Both the position numbers and the translations under genes were made by a program. A stretch of DNA of 5,803 nt from an uncultured Rhizobiaceae group bacterium (GTDB lineage: Bacteria; Pseudomonadota; Alphaproteobacteria; Rhizobiales; Rhizobiaceae), in contig CALFBU010000074.1 of the NCBI GenBank assembly GCA_937951455.1, positions 1 through 5,803 of the forward strand. The letters are read 5' to 3'. Under the pieces are notes generated by a model, which saw only the letters and a list, made by a program, of their open reading frames with translations, had not been told where the DNA came from and made no database searches. Positions 1 through 5,803 of this stretch are shown here, in pieces (within the stretch, counting starts at the first letter, position 1; each line of letters starts with the position of its first letter).

Positions 1-1038
1 TGGTACAATGAGAATATGTTTGGCGTGAAGTCTGCCCATGCCATGGTCAATGAAGAGGATGAGGAAGCCGACCAGCGCGTCTTTGCGCTCAAACCGATGA
101 ACTGCCCGGGGCACGTTCAAATCTTTAAACACGGTCTTCGCTCATACCGCGAAATGCCTGTTCGATTGGCTGAATTTGGTAACGTCCACCGTTATGAACC
201 ATCAGGTGCTTTGCACGGCTTGATGCGTGTGCGTGGTTTTACCCAGGATGATGCGCACGTCTTTTGTACCGAAGAGCAAATGCGCGATGAATGTCTGCGC
301 ATCAACGATCTGATTTTATCCGTCTACAAAGACTTTGGTTTTGAAGAGATGTCAGTGCTGCTTTCAACACGTCCTGAAAAGCGGGTTGGTAGTGATGAAA
401 GCTGGGATAACGCCGAAGAAATCATGACGGATGTTCTCAAAACCATCGAAGAGCAATCAGGTGGCAAAATCAAAACAGGCATCAACGAAGGCGAGGGTGC
501 GTTCTATGGCCCCAAGTTCGAATACACTTTGAAAGATGCCATCGGCCGTACTTGGCAGTGTGGGACAACACAAGTCGACTTCAACCTGCCAGAACGCTTT
601 GGCGCTTTTTATATCGACAGTGATAGCAACAAGAAGCAACCCGTCATGATCCACCGAGCAATCTGTGGTTCGATGGAGAGATTTTTGGGTATTCTGATTG
701 AAAACTTCGCAGGTCACTTCCCGCTTTGGTTAGCCCCGGAACAAGTTGTGGTTGCTACCATTACAGGCGAAGTAGATGAGTATGCGCATGAAGTCGTTGC
801 AAAACTCAAAAAAGCTGGCATGAACGCGAAAGCTGATACACGCAACGAAAAAATCAATTACAAGGTGCGTGAACACTCACTTGCCAAAGTACCGGTAATC
901 ATGGTCTGTGGTATGCGAGAAGCGGAAGAAAACAGCGTCAATATCCGTCGTTTGGGTTCTAAAGATCAAACGTCGATGAATTTGGATGACGCGATAACAA
1001 GTCTGGTAGAAGAGGCAACGCCGCCAGACTTGCGTTAA
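1..1038 (+). CDS. thrS: Threonyl-tRNA synthetase, C-terminal part (5' end outside window)
   Basis: This cytoplasmic class II aminoacyl-tRNA synthetase charges tRNA-Thr with threonine using ATP. The reading frame is open from base 1, giving 345 residues; the family is usually about 640-670, so the N-terminal TGS/editing domains and the start of the catalytic core lie upstream. Visible residues match the E. coli enzyme closely. They include KPMNCPGH with zinc ligand C35, motif 2 (HRYEPSG, R64) followed by the GFTQDDAH block with zinc ligand H86, [20 protein letters not shown], and motif 3 with zinc ligand H218 (PVMIHRA) and ATP-binding R227 (GSMERF). The last ~100 residues, from WLAPEQVVV onward, are the anticodon-binding domain ([19 protein letters not shown]). 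All three zinc ligands are present, so the enzyme looks functional. The methionine codon at base 16 is internal, not the start. No terminator separates it from the cyclase gene 21 bp downstream. Confidence 0.98.
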   Translation, partial: WYNENMFGVKSAHAMVNEEDEEADQRVFALKPMNCPGHVQIFKHGLRSYREMPVRLAEFGNVHRYEPSGALHGLMRVRGFTQDDAHVFCTEEQMRDECLRINDLILSVYKDFGFEEMSVLLSTRPEKRVGSDESWDNAEEIMTDVLKTIEEQSGGKIKTGINEGEGAFYGPKFEYTLKDAIGRTWQCGTTQVDFNLPERFGAFYIDSDSNKKQPVMIHRAICGSMERFLGILIENFAGHFPLWLAPEQVVVATITGEVDEYAHEVVAKLKKAGMNAKADTRNEKINYKVREHSLAKVPVIMVCGMREAEENSVNIRRLGSKDQTSMNLDDAITSLVEEATPPDLR

Positions 1039-1043
1039 CATAT

Positions 1044-1049
1044 AGAAGG
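1044..1049 (+). promoter_or_regulatory. Ribosome binding site of the cyclase gene
   Basis: AGAAGG lies 10 nt before the ATG at 1060, inside the 21-bp gap after the thrS stop. It supports that start codon and independent translation initiation on a probable thrS-cyclase transcript. No separate promoter is recognisable in the gap. Confidence 0.65.
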
Positions 1050-1059
1050 TAAGTCACAA

Positions 1060-2754
1060 ATGATAAGCAGGCTCAGACTGGTAAGTGGTTTTATCCTGTT
1101 CATCTTTGTGTTGGGACATTTTTCAAATCATGCTTTGGGATTAGTCTCACTTGAATTGATGAATGACACCTTGGCCTATACGGTTGAACCTTGGCGCACG
1201 CTTCCAGGCACTATTCTCATCGTTGCTAGTTTAACTGTGCATGCAGGACTTGCAGTTTGGGCGTTGTATTCACGCCGTTCGTTGCGCATGAAAAGCTGGG
1301 AATTGTTTCAGCTGATCTCAGGCTTTGCAATTCCATTATTACTGGCAGCACATGTGCTTTCAACTCGTGGAGGCTATGAAGCCTTTGGCCTGAACGAAGG
1401 GTACAAATTTCAACTTTACGCCCAATGGATTGAAACGCCATATCGTGCCGTGATGGTTTTTGCAGCATTATTGCTTGTCTGGATACATTCATGCATTGGG
1501 TGGCATTACTGGCTGCGTTATAAACGTTGGTATAATCAAGCCTTGCCCGTTATTTCTGGCTTGTCAATCTTGATACCAACCTTGGCAGTTGCAGGAATTA
1601 TTTCAGCAGGGTTCAAGGTTACCAGACTTGCCGAGGATGAAGCATGGGTTACAAGGCTTGTAAGAAAGGTCAACAAGCAAGGGGATGCCTACGTCGACTT
1701 CATACTGGAGAATGAAGCAATTATCATCAGCAGCATTATTGCAATCATCCTATCCGTTCTTGCTATCCATTTCGGCAGGTGGGTTTGGAAACAAAAAACC
1801 AGTGTTATGAAGCTCCGCTACAGTGCGTTGGAACTGGATAAACCGATTGAGCTGAAAGTGCCACGTGGGCATACCGTTCTGGAGCATCTGCGAGAAAATC
1901 GCATTTCACATGCATCTGTATGTGGCGGGCGGGGTAGATGTTCGACATGTCGCATTCATGTGGAAGGTGATCCCGGTAATCTGCCACCGCTATCACTTGA
2001 AGAAAAGAACATACTCCAACGCATCAACGCTGATCCCAACGTGCGATTGGCTTGCCAGTTGAAGGTAGATAAGGATCTTGTCGTAAGCGCATTGTTGCGC
2101 CCGAACATTGGTTCGAAAGAGGCACTCAATCAATCTCGCCATAAGCCGGGCGAGGAACAGGAAGTCGCCATCCTGTTTGCAGATATCAGAGCGTTTACAA
2201 AAATGTCTGAAAGCCAACTACCATATGATACGGCCTTTTTGCTCAATCGATATTTCGCAGCCATGGGCAAGGCGATTGAAGAGGCTGGCGGGCATTTGGA
2301 CAAGTTTATTGGAGATGGCGTAATGGCAATCTTTGGTATTGATAAGCCTTTGAAAACGGGTGCGCAGGAAGCTATTATGGCTGCAAAGCGAATGTCTGAA
2401 AGACTAGAACAACTCAACGCAGCGCTCTTGCATGACATCAAGGAACCTTTGAAGATTGGTATTGGAATCCATAGCGGCAAGGCAATCGTTGGCAACATGG
2501 GGTACAATAAAGCCATCAGTCTCACGGCGATAGGTGACGTGGTAAACACTGCCAGCAGGTTGGAAAGTCTGAATAAAGACTTGAAAACTCAAATGATTGT
2601 ATCAAGCAAGACAGTGCAAATCAGCGAGCTGGATTTTTCAGGCTATACTCCGAAAAAAGTATCAATACGGGGCCGTGCTGATGAACTAGATGTTTATGCC
2701 ATGGAAGATGCCAGCAAGCTTGAATTGGAATTGAAAACAGAATTAGTTGTATAG
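1060..2754 (+). CDS. cyaC: CyaC-like membrane adenylate cyclase: diheme-type anchor + [2Fe-2S] ferredoxin + class III cyclase
   Basis: Predicted inner-membrane enzyme making cAMP from ATP under redox control. Residues ~9-240 hold six hydrophobic helices (about 9-30, 50-70, 82-100, 128-150, 163-184, 219-240) resembling the cytochrome b anchor of succinate dehydrogenase, with H20/H24, H61, H98 and H143/H149 as haem-ligand candidates. Residues ~252-348 are a [2Fe-2S] ferredoxin domain: C288-x5-C294-x2-C297 and C332 in LACQLKV. Residues ~365-548 are the cyclase: metal-binding D375 (FADIRAFT) and D419 (FIGDG), adenine-selecting K415, T489 where many class III enzymes have Asp (class IIIb type), and transition-state N496 and R500 (IGDVVNTASR). 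All catalytic positions are filled, so a single chain could work as a homodimer. S. meliloti CyaC, reported as a quinone-responsive diheme-B, iron-sulfur adenylate cyclase, has the same plan; assignment as its counterpart is from memory of that family. The ATG has a good ribosome site. Guanylate cyclase activity is unlikely given K415. Confidence 0.92.
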   Translation: MISRLRLVSGFILFIFVLGHFSNHALGLVSLELMNDTLAYTVEPWRTLPGTILIVASLTVHAGLAVWALYSRRSLRMKSWELFQLISGFAIPLLLAAHVLSTRGGYEAFGLNEGYKFQLYAQWIETPYRAVMVFAALLLVWIHSCIGWHYWLRYKRWYNQALPVISGLSILIPTLAVAGIISAGFKVTRLAEDEAWVTRLVRKVNKQGDAYVDFILENEAIIISSIIAIILSVLAIHFGRWVWKQKTSVMKLRYSALELDKPIELKVPRGHTVLEHLRENRISHASVCGGRGRCSTCRIHVEGDPGNLPPLSLEEKNILQRINADPNVRLACQLKVDKDLVVSALLRPNIGSKEALNQSRHKPGEEQEVAILFADIRAFTKMSESQLPYDTAFLLNRYFAAMGKAIEEAGGHLDKFIGDGVMAIFGIDKPLKTGAQEAIMAAKRMSERLEQLNAALLHDIKEPLKIGIGIHSGKAIVGNMGYNKAISLTAIGDVVNTASRLESLNKDLKTQMIVSSKTVQISELDFSGYTPKKVSIRGRADELDVYAMEDASKLELELKTELVV

Positions 2755-4056
2755 CCTTGGCGTGGTACCCAGCAAACCGTTCGGAACAGGAACAGTAGTA
2801 TCTGTATAATCTGAATTCAGCGTCAGTGTTGGGCCTTCCTTCAGCCACAGACGACCTGTAATGATGGCCGTATAAGCTGAATTGTCCGCAACAGGCGCAT
2901 CCGAGTCAATAAGCAGAATGCTTCTTGACAAATAAAGCGTGCCCAAAAGATTTCTTGCATCATTACTGGAGATTTTATGTAGCCTGACATCTTTCGGGAG
3001 ATTGTTCAGAAAGAAAGGATTAAAGTCGAAACTATAATCCACGTTCCTGTCCTCATAAAACAGAATACCTGCTGTCGTTCCGGTTTCGGCAGCAGAAAGG
3101 TCTATGGTAGTATTAGCTTGAAAGTCGAAGACAGAGTCTTCCCCTGTAAGGAAAAAAGTAACTTTTTGACCTGTCATCGCTGCTGTATCTTTTACGATTA
3201 AAGGTCCATCCTTTATAATATAAACACCAGGCTCAAAGGTAATGCTCGCATTGCCGGAGATCGTTAAGCCACCACAATAAACACCTGGTTTTAGAACCGT
3301 ATCGATATTGACCTCAATCGAATTATGTCGGCACGCCATGACGACTGGTGCAGGGCGGTCTATGAGCGGATCTTCAATTTTTGGACAATCTGTAATTGGG
3401 TTAGGCGTAAATTTAGCGCTCCCACCAAACTCCAAAACACCGCCTGCAGAACATATGGACCCGGCATTCATTTCAGACGAACCATCTGCACGCAGGCCAT
3501 ATCTTGAAGTCGAATTAGAGAATACAGCGCAATCATTGGCTTGAACAAGAGATCGGTCATCAAGGTGTATGCTGGATTTAGCCAAACGTTGTGGCTGCAT
3601 CAATCCGACAATGCAGGTAAGGGACTGTCCTGCTAAAGCACCTGTTGCGGATACTTTTATAGGTGTGACACGGTAATCAAACAAATGCGCTAGAAACGGT
3701 GTCCATGAATAAATTAAATCGATTTTAACTTGCGAGTTTTCTTTTGAAGGGGTCGCAATAATTTCTAATTCTGCATTCCCATTATTAATCGTCGAAGAAT
3801 TATCAAAAATAGAATGAACATACGAATTTGCTACAGCACTAATTAAGTCTTCATCAGCTCCGACCAAGCCAAGTTCTTTAACGGAAGCAAGCGCTGCCGC
3901 GTCTGCAGCTTCCTGCAGTGCAGATTTTTGATGGTACATAATCGCGTAATCAGTTGCATAGGCTCCAGCGCCCAAAAGCAGCGGAAGTATCATGGCACTT
4001 GCCGTTGCTATATTACCTGCACAGTCTCTTATTAGCGCTTTAAGCTTTGAAACCAT
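2743..4056 (-). CDS. Tad-domain (TadG-like) exported protein with long beta-rich C-terminal region
   Basis: The N-terminus is a Tad/TadE-G-type domain: a short charged head (KLKALIRDCAGN), one hydrophobic helix at about residues 17-36 ending in D36, then an amphipathic stretch KSALQEAADAAALA (44-57), a typical Tad hallmark. Such proteins are anchored in the cytoplasmic membrane with the body outside, and TadE/F/G members serve Flp pilus assembly. The rest (~145-437) has no VWA metal site. It is rich in beta-forming, Gly/Asn/Asp turn sequence, with two PGVY-containing strands (LKPGVYCGG 255-263, FEPGVYIIKDG 275-284), suggesting a beta-helix-like fold. Six cysteines lie outside the membrane (C148, C176, C202, C224, C242, C261), an even number compatible with disulfides. 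No other tad genes are visible, so a pilus role is unproven. The start ATG (4056) has only weak upstream purines (AGGT 4069-4072, GAG 4063-4065). The 3' end overlaps the convergent cyclase gene by 12 bp. The function of the C-terminal part is not recognised. Confidence 0.85.
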   Translation of the reverse strand: MVSKLKALIRDCAGNIATASAMILPLLLGAGAYATDYAIMYHQKSALQEAADAAALASVKELGLVGADEDLISAVANSYVHSIFDNSSTINNGNAELEIIATPSKENSQVKIDLIYSWTPFLAHLFDYRVTPIKVSATGALAGQSLTCIVGLMQPQRLAKSSIHLDDRSLVQANDCAVFSNSTSRYGLRADGSSEMNAGSICSAGGVLEFGGSAKFTPNPITDCPKIEDPLIDRPAPVVMACRHNSIEVNIDTVLKPGVYCGGLTISGNASITFEPGVYIIKDGPLIVKDTAAMTGQKVTFFLTGEDSVFDFQANTTIDLSAAETGTTAGILFYEDRNVDYSFDFNPFFLNNLPKDVRLHKISSNDARNLLGTLYLSRSILLIDSDAPVADNSAYTAIITGRLWLKEGPTLTLNSDYTDTTVPVPNGLLGTTPRLYN

Positions 4057-4100
4057 GTTTTACTCATTACCTAAATTAATAAACTAAACTTTTGAATTTG

Positions 4101-4117
4101 TGCATAATTTTCATGCA
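4101..4117. repeat. Small inverted repeat TGCAT-N7-ATGCA, possible operator
   Basis: Two perfect 5-bp arms (TGCAT 4101-4105, ATGCA 4113-4117) flank 7 bp, 44 bp upstream of the Tad-gene start. The position suits a regulator site, but arms this short in AT-rich DNA can arise by chance. Confidence 0.25.
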
Positions 4118-4305
4118 GTACGGGATTATGGATAAACTAATGGAATAAAGATTCTGTCTATTAGATTCAAAGAATTAAAATGACTCTCATCATAATTTGT
4201 TAATGCTTAATTCGCTTGGATAAGCGGTTCTGAGTGTTGTCCTCGCTCTATTCAAAATAATCACAGCTTTGTGTTTGATAATGAAGGAGCTAATTCAACA
4301 ATAGA

Positions 4306-4333
4306 TTGACGAAAAGCGCCCGTTTCATAAACT
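4306..4333 (+). promoter_or_regulatory. Possible sigma-70-type promoter of the VWA gene
   Basis: TTGACG (4306-4311) matches the -35 consensus at five of six bases; 16 bp later TAAACT (4328-4333) matches the -10 at four of six. It would give a leader of roughly 25-30 nt before the ATG at 4368, leaving the ribosome site intact. The assignment is by eye only. Confidence 0.35.
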
Positions 4334-4355
4334 GGATTAAGGCTAATCTGATTGC

Positions 4356-4361
4356 AAAAGG
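4356..4361 (+). promoter_or_regulatory. Ribosome binding site of the DUF1194/VWA gene
   Basis: AAAAGG sits 6 nt before the ATG at 4368 and supports this start, which also places a clean signal peptide at the N-terminus. A small hairpin (GATTA 4335-4339 with TAATC 4344-4348) lies just upstream; whether it matters is unknown. Confidence 0.55.
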
Positions 4362-4367
4362 TTTGTT

Positions 4368-5060
4368 ATGCTAAAACGCTTATTCTCGGTTGTTCTGTTC
4401 GTATTAAGCTTTGTACTTTCTACCCCTTTAAAAGCTTGCGAAGTCGCTTTGGCGCTTACTGTTGATATATCGGGTTCGGTTGATCGTGAAGAATATGCAT
4501 TGCAAATGAACGGACTTGCAGGCGCCTTGCGCGATCCTACGGTTTCTGAGGCATTGGTCTCTCGAAAGGCCAAGCTTATGCTGGTGCAATGGACTGGTAC
4601 TTCAAGGCAAATCATCTCAGTACCATGGAAACAAATTTCAGATTATGATGATATCGAAGCGATGGCAGATGCATTTGAAAAAGCACCGCGCACGTGGCGT
4701 AACTTTTCTACAGCAATAGGCGATGCGCTTACATTTACTTCCGCACAATTTGAAAAAGTGTCAGATTGCAAGCGTAAGGTGATTGATGTTTCAGGAGATG
4801 GATATTCCAATGAGGGCGTTGAGCCATTGGGCTTGAGAAACCTTCTGGCAGAGGATGGCTTTACGATCAACGGACTTGCAATTGAGGGCTCAGCTGATGA
4901 TTTAACAAGCTACTACCGCGATCATGTGATTGCAGGAAATGGTTCATTTGTTATGACGGCCAATACCTTTGATGAATATCCAAAACGCATCAAGCAAAAG
5001 CTTTTCAGGGAAGTGACCAATCAAGTTGCAACGTTAACGGTATATGACAAAGCCTTGTAA
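4368..5060 (+). CDS. Secreted DUF1194 protein with von Willebrand factor A-like fold
   Basis: A 230-residue protein with an N-terminal signal peptide: KR, a hydrophobic core at ~5-18 and a likely signal peptidase I cut after LKA (residue 23), so the mature chain starts at C24. The body matches the DUF1194 family of proteobacteria. It has a VWA metal-ion-dependent adhesion site: DISGS with D33, S35 and S37, T115 in NFSTAIGDAL, and D144 in VSGDG. WTGTSRQIISVPW (75-87), GFTINGLAIEG (164-174) and a C-terminal stretch with FDEYPKRIKQKL fit the family. C24 and C134 are the only cysteines of the mature protein and could form a disulfide. The predicted location is periplasmic or extracellular. VWA domains usually bind protein partners through a divalent metal; the partner here is unknown. 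The gene is divergent from the Tad-domain gene and 69 bp ahead of the GMC oxidoreductase. The family call is firm, the function unknown. Confidence 0.88.
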   Translation: MLKRLFSVVLFVLSFVLSTPLKACEVALALTVDISGSVDREEYALQMNGLAGALRDPTVSEALVSRKAKLMLVQWTGTSRQIISVPWKQISDYDDIEAMADAFEKAPRTWRNFSTAIGDALTFTSAQFEKVSDCKRKVIDVSGDGYSNEGVEPLGLRNLLAEDGFTINGLAIEGSADDLTSYYRDHVIAGNGSFVMTANTFDEYPKRIKQKLFREVTNQVATLTVYDKAL

Positions 5061-5082
5061 TGACTCGCAATCTCTGCTTATT

Positions 5083-5111
5083 TTGCACTAGTAATTACGT
5101 TTACGTAAAAT
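5083..5111 (+). promoter_or_regulatory. Possible promoter of the GMC oxidoreductase gene
   Basis: TTGCAC (5083-5088, weak -35) and TAAAAT (5106-5111, five of six to the -10 consensus) are 17 bp apart. The palindrome at 5095-5108 lies between and over them, as expected of a controlled promoter. A start site about 7 nt past the -10 would leave a leader of only ~12 nt, which counts against it. Confidence 0.25.
5095..5108. promoter_or_regulatory. Palindromic operator-like element TTACGT-TT-ACGTAA
   Basis: Two perfect 6-bp arms (TTACGT 5095-5100, ACGTAA 5103-5108) flank 2 bp, 21 bp before the GMC start. The form is that of a dimeric repressor/activator site. From memory it resembles sites of MerR-family LiuR regulators of branched-chain amino-acid and fatty-acid catabolism in proteobacteria, but I cannot verify that, and no regulator gene is in the window. 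Confidence 0.45.
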
Positions 5112-5116
5112 GATGC

Positions 5117-5120
5117 AAGG
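5117..5120 (+). promoter_or_regulatory. Ribosome binding site of the GMC gene
   Basis: AAGG ends 9 nt before the ATG at 5130. It decides the start: the protein then begins MTFDYVIVGGG, which is the normal distance to the FAD-binding glycines in this family. Confidence 0.55.
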
Positions 5121-5129
5121 AATATGTAG

Positions 5130-5803
5130 ATGACGTTTGATTATGTAATTGTCGGAGGTGGTTCAGCTGGTTCGACTTTGGCGTCGCGATTAACCGAAGA
5201 CCCTAATATCAGCGTATGTCTGCTAGAGGCAGGGGGAAAGGGCGACGATATTCTGGTTCGCGTTCCCGCTGCAATCGTTGCGATGGTACCAGGCCGTCCC
5301 AAAATCAATAACTGGGCTTTCGAAACCGTTCCTCAAAAAGGCCTGAATGGTCGAACAGGTTATCAACCCAGAGGCAAAGCGCTGGGTGGCTCAAGTGCGA
5401 TTAACGCCATGCTCTATATCAGGGGTCACAAAGCTGATTACGATGAATGGGCAAATCTGGGATGCGAAGGCTGGTCGTGGGATGAGGTTTTGCCCTATTT
5501 CAGGAAATCGGAAAACAATCAAAAAGGGTCTAATGAAATCCACGGTGATGATGGCCCCTTGATGGTCTGTGATCAGCAATCGCCACGTCCTATCACGGAT
5601 GCTTTCGTCAAAGCAGGCCAGGCAATGCAGTTGCGCTACAAGGAAGATTTCAATGCGGGCGAAACGGAAGGTATTGGGCAGTATCAGGTAACCCATTTTT
5701 ATGATGATAAAAGACGTGGCGAACGCTGTTCTGCTGCTGCCGCTTATCTTCATCCCGTTATGGATCGGCCGAACCTAACAGTCATCACAAAAGCACACGC
5801 CAC
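5130..5803 (+). CDS. GMC-family FAD oxidoreductase (choline dehydrogenase-like), N-terminal part
   Basis: Flavoprotein of the glucose-methanol-choline family, which oxidises alcohols with FAD as cofactor. The window shows 224 residues of a protein usually near 530-560; the rest is past base 5803. The first residues form the Rossmann FAD site: VIVGGGSAGS (6-15, GxGxxG at 9-14), with E33 in LLEAGG as the likely ribose-binding acid. The GMC signature 1 block at about 81-104 is clear: RGKALGGSSAINAM, LYIRGHKADYDEW. HGDDGPL (138-144) and GERCSAAAAYLHP (197-209) are also typical. The catalytic His pair lies in the unseen C-terminal part, so substrate cannot be assigned. It could be choline dehydrogenase (BetA) or one of the many related alcohol dehydrogenases; no bet genes are visible, so no symbol is given. 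The gene lies 69 bp after the VWA gene on the same strand, with a palindromic element between. Confidence 0.93.
   Translation, partial: MTFDYVIVGGGSAGSTLASRLTEDPNISVCLLEAGGKGDDILVRVPAAIVAMVPGRPKINNWAFETVPQKGLNGRTGYQPRGKALGGSSAINAMLYIRGHKADYDEWANLGCEGWSWDEVLPYFRKSENNQKGSNEIHGDDGPLMVCDQQSPRPITDAFVKAGQAMQLRYKEDFNAGETEGIGQYQVTHFYDDKRRGERCSAAAAYLHPVMDRPNLTVITKAHA

Larger units (their letters stand above)
4057..4367. other. AT-rich divergent intergenic region (311 bp)
   Basis: This stretch must hold the start signals of both the Tad-domain gene (leftward) and the VWA gene (rightward). I see no convincing protein gene, tRNA or rho-independent terminator. Candidate elements are the inverted repeat at 4101-4117, TTAA repeats at 4200-4203 and 4207-4210 (only 3 nt apart, not the 7-nt spacing of CtrA boxes), small 5-bp-stem hairpins at 4213-4226 and 4335-4348, and a Shine-Dalgarno-like AAGGAG at 4284-4289 with no well-placed ATG behind it. 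The right-hand gene's possible promoter and ribosome site are listed separately. No clear promoter for the leftward gene could be picked by eye. Confidence 0.7.

Noticed and set aside
457..717. 86-codon antisense frame inside thrS
   Set aside because: It runs opposite motif 3 and other conserved parts of the synthetase and has no independent support.
2130..2549. 139-codon open frame antisense to the cyclase domain
   Set aside because: It is the complement of a strongly conserved catalytic domain, its translation has no recognisable motif, and it lacks a convincing ribosome site.
4200..4210. CtrA-like TTAA pair in the divergent intergenic region
   Set aside because: The spacing is 3 nt, whereas the CtrA consensus needs 7; AT-rich DNA yields TTAA often.
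4213..4226. Hairpin CGCTT-GGAT-AAGCG as a terminator
   Set aside because: The stem is only 5 bp with no following T-run, and it lies upstream of both divergent genes where a terminator is not expected.
4281..4304. Seven-codon ATG open frame (MKELIQQ)
   Set aside because: It has no upstream ribosome site; frames this short are expected by chance.
4430..4440. Lipoprotein signal at C24 of the DUF1194 protein
   Set aside because: The residues before the cysteine are LKA; Lys at -2 does not fit a lipobox, and C24 has a plausible disulfide partner in C134.
4343..4615. 90-codon antisense frame across the VWA gene start
   Set aside because: It covers the signal peptide and DISGS coding region in the opposite sense; no motif or ribosome site supports it.
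4509..4880. Direct repeat AACGGACTTGCA at 4509-4520 and 4869-4880 within the VWA gene
   Set aside because: Both copies encode NGLA in unrelated parts of the fold; a 12-bp match in one gene with shared codon habits is plausibly chance.
5391..5753. 120-codon antisense frame inside the GMC gene
   Set aside because: It is a shadow of the conserved GMC coding sequence; the plus-strand frame has the family signatures.

Overview
The window (5803 bp) reads as ordinary bacterial chromosome, most likely from an alphaproteobacterium of the Rhizobiales/Hyphomicrobiales type with moderate G+C (judged by eye, not computed). The reasons are a CyaC-type haem/iron-sulfur adenylate cyclase like the one characterised in Sinorhizobium meliloti, a Tad-domain protein, a DUF1194 secreted protein and a choline-dehydrogenase-like GMC oxidoreductase. 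The genus cannot be settled from the sequence. No tRNA, rRNA, CRISPR array, insertion sequence or phage gene is visible.

Layout. Bases 1-1038 (+) are the 3' half of thrS (threonyl-tRNA synthetase), cut by the window edge. After 21 bp with its own Shine-Dalgarno comes a 564-residue membrane protein (1060-2754, +). It joins a six-helix, succinate-dehydrogenase-anchor-like membrane domain, a [2Fe-2S] ferredoxin domain and a class III adenylate cyclase domain, so it is probably a redox- or quinone-controlled cAMP synthase. A convergent gene (4056-2743, -) overlaps its 3' end by 12 bp. It encodes a 437-residue exported protein with an N-terminal Tad (TadG-like) anchor and a long beta-rich, cysteine-containing extracellular part. 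An AT-rich intergenic region of 311 bp (4057-4367) separates it from a divergent gene (4368-5060, +) for a secreted DUF1194/von Willebrand factor A-like protein. After a 69-bp gap holding a palindromic operator-like element, a GMC-family FAD oxidoreductase starts at 5130 (+) and runs off the window.

How the genes may work together. thrS and the cyclase look co-transcribed, though the link is probably positional rather than functional. The Tad-domain gene and the VWA gene are divergent and could share control; both products are predicted to lie outside the cytoplasmic membrane, but a functional link is inference only. The GMC gene may be read through from the VWA gene or driven by its own operator-controlled promoter. 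The most interesting object is the three-part cyclase: its domain plan is known from S. meliloti CyaC, so it is not new. The least explained items are the beta-rich region of the Tad protein and the palindrome ahead of the GMC gene.
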